Origin: Anaerobacillus sp. CMMVII
GTDB taxonomy: Bacteria; Bacillota; Bacilli; Bacillales; Anaerobacillaceae
Reading direction: 5' to 3'
DNA: 64,000 nt
Assembly: GCF_025377685.1 (NCBI RefSeq)
Contig: NZ_JACEHK010000002.1
Location: 62,001-126,000 of the forward strand
The notes under the pieces were generated by a model that worked only from the letters and a program-made list of their open reading frames with translations, was not told the origin of the DNA and ran no database searches. Positions within the stretch are counted from its first letter, which is position 1. Every line of letters starts with the position of its first letter. A program made the position numbers and the translations under genes. Of the stretch, positions 58,899 to 64,000 are shown piece by piece.

Positions 58899-59692
58899 CA
58901 GTCTTTGTAAAATGAAATACGTCCCGAGTCTCCCTAGTAAAACAGTCTCATAAAAGTGAAATGCGTCCCGTGCCCTTCTAGTAAATGGTAAAAGCAGTTA
59001 CATAAAAGCGAAATGCGTCCCACGTCCTCCTATTAAATGGTAAAAACGGTCTCGTAAAAATGAAATACGACCCAGGTTCTCCTATTAAATGGTAAAAACA
59101 GTCTCATAAAAATGAAATACGACCCTCATCCTCCTAGTAAATGGTAAAAGTAGTTACATAAAAGCGAAATGCGTCCCACGTCCTCCTATTAAATGGTAAA
59201 AACGGTCTCGTAAAAATGAAATACGACCCAGGTTCTCCTATTAAATGGTAAAAACAGTCTCATAAAAATGAAATACGACCCTCATCCTCCTAGTAAATGG
59301 TAAAAACAGTCTCATAAAAATGAAATACGACCCTCATCCTCCTAGTAAATGGTAAAAGCAGTCTCATAAAAATGAAATACGACCCGCACCCTCCTAGTAA
59401 ATGGTAAAAACAGTCTTATAAAAATGAAATACGATCCTCGCCCTCCTAGTAAATGGTAAAAACAGTCTCATAAAAATGAAATACGACCCTCATCCTCCTG
59501 GTAAATGGTAAAAACAGTCTCATAAAAATGAAATACGACCCTCGCCCTCCTAGTAAATGGTAAAAACAGTCTTATAAAAATGAAATACGACCCTCATCCT
59601 CCTAGTAAATGGTAAAAGTAGTCTCGTAAAAATGAAATACGTCCCGCGACCTCCTAGTAAATGGTAAAAACAGTCTCGTAAAAGCGAAATGC
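58899..59692. repeat. 52-bp minisatellite, about 16 units
   Basis: The conserved word GTAAATGGTAAAAAC..GTCTC.TAAAAATGAAATACG recurs. GAAAT occurs at 58914, 58958, 59010 and every 52 bp to 59686 without exception. The four bases after GTCCC/GACCC vary (for example ACGT, AGGT, TCAT, GCAC, TCGC). A 156-bp block of three units is itself duplicated (58996 and 59152). 52 is not a multiple of three, so it does not encode a peptide repeat. The last unit runs into the element at 59693. Confidence 0.9.
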
Positions 59693-59840
59693 TTTGTTTT
59701 CGCAAAGTTTGTTGCTTTCGTAAAAATACTAAGGTTTCACAACTTATTAAGTAAGTAGTGCTCTTGTCTTACTAAATATAGTGAGTGATATCTTCATCTT
59801 AGGAATTTTTCTATTATTTCACGTTAAAAAAGCCTTTATG
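59693..59840. mobile_element. dispersed TIR element, copy D (right end deleted)
   Basis: TTGTTTTCGCAAAGTTTG, TTGCTTTCGTAAAAAT, AAGTAAGTAGTGCTCTTG and GGAATTTTTC match copy C (39935-40160). The GCAACAAG..GAAAAGAGCC terminal segment is missing: the sequence jumps from GTTAAAA directly to AGCC. It abuts the minisatellite. Confidence 0.6.
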
Positions 59841-59916
59841 AAAGAAAATATGGTATATAGATTAATTCAGGAATAAAATAGGTAAGTAGACTGCTGTAAT
59901 TATGAGGGGGGATTTT

Positions 59917-61257
59917 ATGGCAGATGAAGCGCTAGCTCGTGGTACTTCCGAGACATTCTCTGAGAATAAAGTTGTTCTCATCTGGAGTTTCACTGTGTGG
60001 CTTGTCGTAATGAATACAACCATGTTTAATATTGCCTTACCAAATGTACTCCTTGACCTTTCTTTAACATCAGCTACCGCAGCTTGGGTCGTCTCGGGGT
60101 ATTCCATCGTTTTTGCGATTGCGACATTAACCTATAGTCGTCTATCTGATTTCATTCCGATTTCCCGTTTGCTGCTGATTGGATTAATCATTTTAGGGGT
60201 AGCTTCTGTCATCGGCTTTTTCGCTACCCAATTTTATGCTTTGTTATTTGCTCGTATTCTTCAAGCTGCTGGAGCAGGGGCTGTTCCGGGGCTAGCGATG
60301 GTACTCGCAGGTCGTTATATCCCGATCACTAGGCGGGGAAGGGCAATGGCCTATATTGCTTCAGCGGCTTCGTTAGGTTTTGGGCTTGGTCCTGTGATTG
60401 GTGGAGCAATCACTCAATACTTAGGCTGGAATTATCTTTTTGTTGTTACAGGCTTCGTTTTTTTCTTGCTTCCTATATTTATGAAGCTCTTGCCAAAAGA
60501 GGTGGTTAAAGCTGGTAAGTTTGATTTAGTCGGGAGTATCCTTACTGGGTTATGTGTAACAGGCTTGTTACTATTTCTTTCGTCATTTTCAGTAGTATTG
60601 TTAATCCTTACGCTTGTCGTAGCGCTTCTTTTATGGCGCCATATCCACCTTCGTGACCAGCCGTTTATTCAACCGAGATTACTAAAAAATAAGCAATATC
60701 GAAAGTTGCTTTATATTGGTTTTATTGGATTTGTTATTCATTTTTCAACGCTATTTTTACTGCCAATTATCCTAACTCTCGTGTTTCAGAAAGAACCAGC
60801 TGCAGTTGGAATGATCATTTTTCCAGGCGCAATTTTATCGGCAATTGCTGCCCAATTCATCGGACGCTTTATCGATCGCTTTGGAAATATTCCATTAATT
60901 ATCTTTGGTCAAACCTTGTTTGTGATTGCTACGGTTCTATTTACTTTGACAGCATCAATCGCACCGATTTTCATCCTTTTTACCTATATGTTTATGAGTA
61001 CAGGTTTTTCAGCGCTGACCTCAAGTATCTCCAATGAATATACAAGAATTTTAGCCGTTGAAGAGATTGGTTCGGGCATTGGGATGGCACAATTAATTCA
61101 ATTTTTTGGTGGAGCGTTCGGAGTGACGATGACTGGAATATTATTAACCTGGTTCTCTTCAGAAGTTGGCTACCAAAATAGCTTTTTCGTTTTAGTTGCA
61201 CTTAGTTTAAGCTCAATATGTGTATTTGTTTTTTATTTTAAAAATAGAGTTACATAA
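59917..61257 (+). CDS. MFS transporter, multidrug or TetA(L)-like
   Basis: The 446-residue protein has about 14 hydrophobic helices. It contains FNIALPNVLLDLSLTSATAA, WVVSGYSIVFAIATLTYSRL (motif A region), ARILQAAGAGAVPGLAMVLA and motif C GFGLGPVIGGAI, resembling proton-driven efflux proteins of the DHA2/Tet(L)-like group. The start is ATG 59917, after AGGGGGG; the ATG at 59902 lacks a ribosome site. Substrate is unknown. It is followed by a terminator and appears to be transcribed singly. Confidence 0.83.
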   Translation: MADEALARGTSETFSENKVVLIWSFTVWLVVMNTTMFNIALPNVLLDLSLTSATAAWVVSGYSIVFAIATLTYSRLSDFIPISRLLLIGLIILGVASVIGFFATQFYALLFARILQAAGAGAVPGLAMVLAGRYIPITRRGRAMAYIASAASLGFGLGPVIGGAITQYLGWNYLFVVTGFVFFLLPIFMKLLPKEVVKAGKFDLVGSILTGLCVTGLLLFLSSFSVVLLILTLVVALLLWRHIHLRDQPFIQPRLLKNKQYRKLLYIGFIGFVIHFSTLFLLPIILTLVFQKEPAAVGMIIFPGAILSAIAAQFIGRFIDRFGNIPLIIFGQTLFVIATVLFTLTASIAPIFILFTYMFMSTGFSALTSSISNEYTRILAVEEIGSGIGMAQLIQFFGGAFGVTMTGILLTWFSSEVGYQNSFFVLVALSLSSICVFVFYFKNRVT

Positions 61258-61262
61258 GGAAA

Positions 61263-61294
61263 GACACGGAGATTGATGTATCTCCGTGCCTTTT
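61263..61294. terminator. terminator after MFS gene
   Basis: CACGGAGAT (61265-61273) pairs with ATCTCCGTG (61280-61288), followed by CCTTTT. The complement also offers a T-rich tail to the minus-strand lipoprotein gene. Confidence 0.75.
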
Positions 61295-61295
61295 A

Positions 61296-61802
61296 CTATC
61301 TTACATTATAAAATTCAACTCGTGGCCTAATCCCGCTATAGTTCTCAACTACCACGAAGGTAACATCGGCAATTTCGTCTTTATTGACAGCGACCACAAA
61401 TGTTCTAGGTGTAGCATCGTCTGTACAAGCATTGCCTTTAGAATTATTCTTGAGATTGAAAATTAAATCTGTTTTTTCGGTGTTGATTTCAACAAAATCC
61501 AAACCATAAGGACAGGATCCAGATTCAAAAACGCCTAAAAATATCGCTACTTTATCGTTCCAATCCAATTCCGTTGGGGTTCCTTGTAACTGATAAAAAG
61601 TCCACTGCTCGTTGAATTCCTCTTGGTTTGTAACTTTGTTAACCAAAACACCTTGGTTAGCAAGCTCGTAAAAGTCTACTGGTAGAACTTTCTCCGTTAT
61701 AAGAAGTTCACTGGAAATTTTATTTTCAGGACCACTACATCCAATCAATAGACCTCCGAAAACCAATAAAGTGCAAAATAATAACGATATTTTTAGTTTC
61801 AT
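61296..61802 (-). CDS. lipoprotein, possible PrcB-like
   Basis: This 168-residue protein starts with a lipoprotein signal ending LIGC. The mature part is beta-rich with VNKVTNQEEFNEQWTFYQL, DWNDKVAIFLGVFESGSC and VVVENYSG; the order of strands recalls the C-terminal PrcB domain (a protease-complex subunit), but similarity is weak. It converges with the MFS gene. I do not name a function beyond an exported, membrane-anchored protein. Confidence 0.65.
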   Translation of the reverse strand: MKLKISLLFCTLLVFGGLLIGCSGPENKISSELLITEKVLPVDFYELANQGVLVNKVTNQEEFNEQWTFYQLQGTPTELDWNDKVAIFLGVFESGSCPYGLDFVEINTEKTDLIFNLKNNSKGNACTDDATPRTFVVAVNKDEIADVTFVVVENYSGIRPRVEFYNVR

Positions 61803-62011
61803 ATATAGTCCTCCTCAAAAATTCTTTGGGTAAAATTATTACAATTTTTTTAGCAACAACCTTTATTAATACAGACGACTTTTTCTAATAAAGGGTTTCA
61901 CTTTCTAAAAAAACAAAGGAATATAGTAAATAAAATTCAATGACATTTTAAAAATGATCGTATAAAGTGTTACTAGAATTATTATATCTTTTTGGAATAG
62001 GAGGTAACAAC

Positions 62012-62638
62012 ATGGCAAGGATTATTAATGAAGTTCAAACTCAACATAAAGTTGTTGCGATTACGTTTGATGACGGACCTAACCCATTGTATACTTCACA
62101 GGTTCTAGAGATTTTTGCGGAAGTTTCTGGGAAAGCTACGTTCTATATGATTGGTAATCAAATGACTAAATACCCTGAGATCGTCGAAGCGGCAATTGAG
62201 CAAGGCCATGAAATCGGAAATCATACATACACACACCCAAAGCTAACAGATCTGAATTCTAGTGATCATGTCAATGAGATCAAACTTTCAGATAAAATCA
62301 CGAAAGAAATGACTGGGCAAAGTCCGACGACATTTCGTCCGCCTTATTTTGATTATAATAATGAAACACATTCAATATGTGAAAACTTAGGCTATCGCAT
62401 GATAGGTGCGTGTAACCTTGATGCTATGGATTGGGAGCAACCAGGCGTGGAACATATCCTCTCAAAGTCACGCGAGCAGATAAAAAAAGGAAGTATCCTA
62501 ATCTTTCATGATGGATTTGGTGACCGTTCACAAACCATCGAGGCAGTACGACTACTAGTTAAGGAACTTCACAGTCAGGGATATAAACTTGTAACTGTAA
62601 GTGAGTTATTGCGGTTAGCAGAAGAAAGGATGAATTAA
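62012..62638 (+). CDS. polysaccharide deacetylase (NodB homology, CE4)
   Basis: This 208-residue protein carries the CE4 motifs: VVAITFDDGPNP (catalytic Asp pair), HEIGNHTYTHPKL (metal His pair), RPPYFDY, DAMDWEQPG and ILIFHDGFGDRSQT (catalytic His). There is no signal peptide, so it is probably cytoplasmic or released without one. The start is ATG 62012 behind AGGAGGT. It is followed two bases later by an SGNH hydrolase, suggesting a paired de-acylation role. Substrate (chitooligosaccharide, acetylated xylan, peptidoglycan) is unknown. Confidence 0.85.
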   Translation: MARIINEVQTQHKVVAITFDDGPNPLYTSQVLEIFAEVSGKATFYMIGNQMTKYPEIVEAAIEQGHEIGNHTYTHPKLTDLNSSDHVNEIKLSDKITKEMTGQSPTTFRPPYFDYNNETHSICENLGYRMIGACNLDAMDWEQPGVEHILSKSREQIKKGSILIFHDGFGDRSQTIEAVRLLVKELHSQGYKLVTVSELLRLAEERMN

Positions 62639-62639
62639 T

Positions 62640-63293
62640 ATGAAGCTTGAAAAAGGGCAAAAACTATTGTTTATCGGAGATTCAATTACGGATTGTGATC
62701 GGGGGAAACCTGAAGGTGAAGGATTGTTTGGCGCACTAGGAAAAGGATATGTGTCATTCGTTGATGCACTCTTGCAATCTGTTTACCCTGAACTAGGGAT
62801 CAGAGTCGTCAATAAAGGGATAAGCGGCAACACTGTAAGGAAACTAAAGGATCGATGGCAAGCAGATGTAATCGAGCAAAACCCAGACTGGTTAGTAATT
62901 ATGATTGGTATTAACGATGTTTGGCGCCAATACGATACACCTTTCATAAAAGACTGGCATGTGTATATAGAAGAATATGAGGAGACTCTAGAGAAGTTAA
63001 TTCAGGAAACGAAGCCCAAGGTGAAAGGCCTAGTGCTAATGACTCCTTATTACTTAGAAAGCAATGAGCAGGATGCCATGCGCCAAACCATGGATCAATA
63101 TGGTGAAGTTGTAAAACAGTTAGCTGAAAAATATGACTGCATCTTTATCGATACGCAAGCGGCTTTTAATGTTGTGCTAAAGGATCTCTATTCATCGACA
63201 CTAGCATGGGATCGTGTGCACCCCACAGCAACTGGACATATGGTCCTTGCTCGAGCCTTCTTGCGTGAGATCGGCTTTGATTGGGACCGGTAA
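62640..63293 (+). CDS. SGNH/GDSL-type esterase
   Basis: The 217-residue enzyme has the four SGNH blocks: LLFIGDSITDCD (Ser), the Gly in NKGISGNTV, IMIGINDVW (Asn) and WDRVHPTATGH (catalytic Asp-His). It is a small cytoplasmic esterase, likely removing acetyl groups from sugars. It is one base from the deacetylase stop and the two are surely translated together. Length is typical. Confidence 0.88.
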   Translation: MKLEKGQKLLFIGDSITDCDRGKPEGEGLFGALGKGYVSFVDALLQSVYPELGIRVVNKGISGNTVRKLKDRWQADVIEQNPDWLVIMIGINDVWRQYDTPFIKDWHVYIEEYEETLEKLIQETKPKVKGLVLMTPYYLESNEQDAMRQTMDQYGEVVKQLAEKYDCIFIDTQAAFNVVLKDLYSSTLAWDRVHPTATGHMVLARAFLREIGFDWDR

Positions 63294-63305
63294 TGAGATT
63301 GAGGA

Positions 63306-63338
63306 AATGCTTGGACTGAGGTCCAAGCATGTTTTTTT
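63306..63338 (+). terminator. terminator after esterase operon
   Basis: ATGCTTGGAC (63307-63316) pairs with GTCCAAGCAT (63321-63330), followed by GTTTTTTTT. Confidence 0.85.
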
Positions 63339-63444
63339 TAAGTAATCGGATGCGGTTCCTAAGACGATTGTATTAGACTGGGTTTTTCAGTAATTAGGGG
63401 GATTGGGCGCGTAGAACGAATCTAGGTAGTAGATTTACAATAAT

Positions 63445-63696
63445 TCAGGAGAGTGGGTCACATAGAACGAGTCTACGTGACTTGACTACGATACCTCTAT
63501 TTAATGTATATATTTCGTGAGTTATCGTCGGAATGACGGTTGTTACTCGTTGAATGTCAGCCTGCAGATCATGCGTTGCTCTAACTACACCAGAATAGTC
63601 ATAACTAGCTACATAGATTGGTGCAGCTTCGTTGTTATGGGCAAGCTTGAAATTTTCGCTTGTTAACGTATGTTCAATATAATTAACCCCAAACAT
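63445..63696 (-). CDS. small hypothetical protein
   Basis: An 83-residue frame on the minus strand starts ATG 63696 behind AAAGGGG and reads MFGVNYIEHTLTSENFKLAH... ending VKSRRLVLCDPLS. No family was recognised; it has no membrane helix or known motif. An upstream frame to 63777 exists but lacks a ribosome site. The codons look normal, so it may be real, but evidence is limited. Confidence 0.5.
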   Translation of the reverse strand: MFGVNYIEHTLTSENFKLAHNNEAAPIYVASYDYSGVVRATHDLQADIQRVTTVIPTITHEIYTLNRGIVVKSRRLVLCDPLS

Positions 63697-64000
63697 TTTA
63701 TCCGCCCCTTTAAAGTTATGGAATAAGAACGCTTTTATTAAACGAGATCTAGAGTGTGATACAACCGTTCTGCACAAAGGTCTTCATTTTATACAGTATG
63801 TTATATAGTTCTTTAAGTTTTCCTGCACATTGTACTTTGATATACGAAAAAATAGACTCAAGCAAAAAAACTTTAATTTTTTCGAAATCGCCTTTAGTTC
63901 TTCTAATGTCCAAGTCAACAGGGAAGGGTATAATTTATGTTTGATGCTGTCTAAAAAGTTAAATGTTAGTATCTCCTGATTAGTAAAAGGCTGTTTACGC
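63697..64000. other. end of window, no clear gene
   Basis: I see no convincing gene. The last bases, AAAGGCTGTTTACGC, match the left end of the dispersed repeat family, so another copy may begin at the window edge. Confidence 0.35.

Noticed and set aside
58899-59692. CRISPR array
   Set aside because: Period is a constant 52 bp with near-identical sequence throughout; only 4-5 bases vary, so there are no spacers, and no cas genes are near.
63756-63944. 62-codon plus-strand frame near the end
   Set aside because: No ribosome site and low-complexity composition; not supported.

Overview
The window is low-GC, Gram-positive DNA and looks like a chromosomal segment of a Bacillaceae species. The basis is AGGAGG-type ribosome binding sites, YesL/YesM/YesN-type sugar genes, AraR, CcpA and Fur type operators, a cobalamin riboswitch and frequent hairpin-plus-T-run terminators. 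I saw no rRNA, tRNA, phage genes, complete IS transposase gene or CRISPR array. Genus-level identity cannot be read from the sequence alone.

Layout. 1-6.1 kb: the end of a YesL-family gene, two aldo/keto reductases, a domain-swapped GH3 glycosidase and a ferritin-like protein. 6.1-6.8 kb: a DUF421 membrane protein on the minus strand. 7.3-18.8 kb: a carbohydrate uptake and catabolism locus: YesM/YesN two-component system, sugar ABC transporter (binding protein plus two permeases, no own ATPase), YesL, an FAD-dependent oxidoreductase, beta-phosphoglucomutase and a GH65 phosphorylase. 19.2-27.1 kb: a GH2 remnant, a DeoR regulator, then a secreted heparinase II/III-type polysaccharide lyase overlapping a secreted DNRLRE/fibronectin protein. 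27.6-30.7 kb: a secreted beta-helix protein with Ig-like repeats. 30.8-34.6 kb: a cobalamin riboswitch and btuF-btuC-btuD plus a Dph6-like ATP pyrophosphatase. 35.2-39.5 kb: a Cache/PAS histidine kinase and a flavin amine oxidase. 40.2-43.4 kb: a small metal-binding protein, a P1B-type ATPase and an FNR-like regulator preceded by an FNR box. 44.2-46.6 kb: a DUF2975/XRE pair and chrA. 46.9-52.9 kb: the arabinose genes araD-araB-araA, a HAD hydrolase and araR. 53.1-58.7 kb: Fur-boxed iron genes (FhuF-like reductase, siderophore ABC transporter) around a minus-strand PPOX flavoprotein. 58.9-59.7 kb: a 52-bp minisatellite. 59.9-63.7 kb: an MFS exporter, a lipoprotein, a polysaccharide deacetylase, an SGNH hydrolase and a small ORF.

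Working together. The first 31 kb reads as a polysaccharide/oligosaccharide utilisation region: secreted lyase and binding modules outside, YesMN sensing, ABC import, and cytoplasmic GH3, GH65 plus beta-phosphoglucomutase and redox enzymes inside. The substrate is not determined. The arabinose block and the cobalamin and iron blocks are self-contained modules with recognisable operators.

Two cross-cutting observations matter. First, ten otherwise intact genes carry thirteen single-base frameshifts, nearly all one-base losses in short homopolymers. This looks more like indel error in an unpolished assembly than true gene decay, so these genes are listed as broken with the caveat that they may be intact. 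Second, the region is seeded with small non-coding mobile repeats: a TIR/8-bp-TSD element family of which two copies carry a cloverleaf-like core, and an unrelated 116-bp palindromic element.
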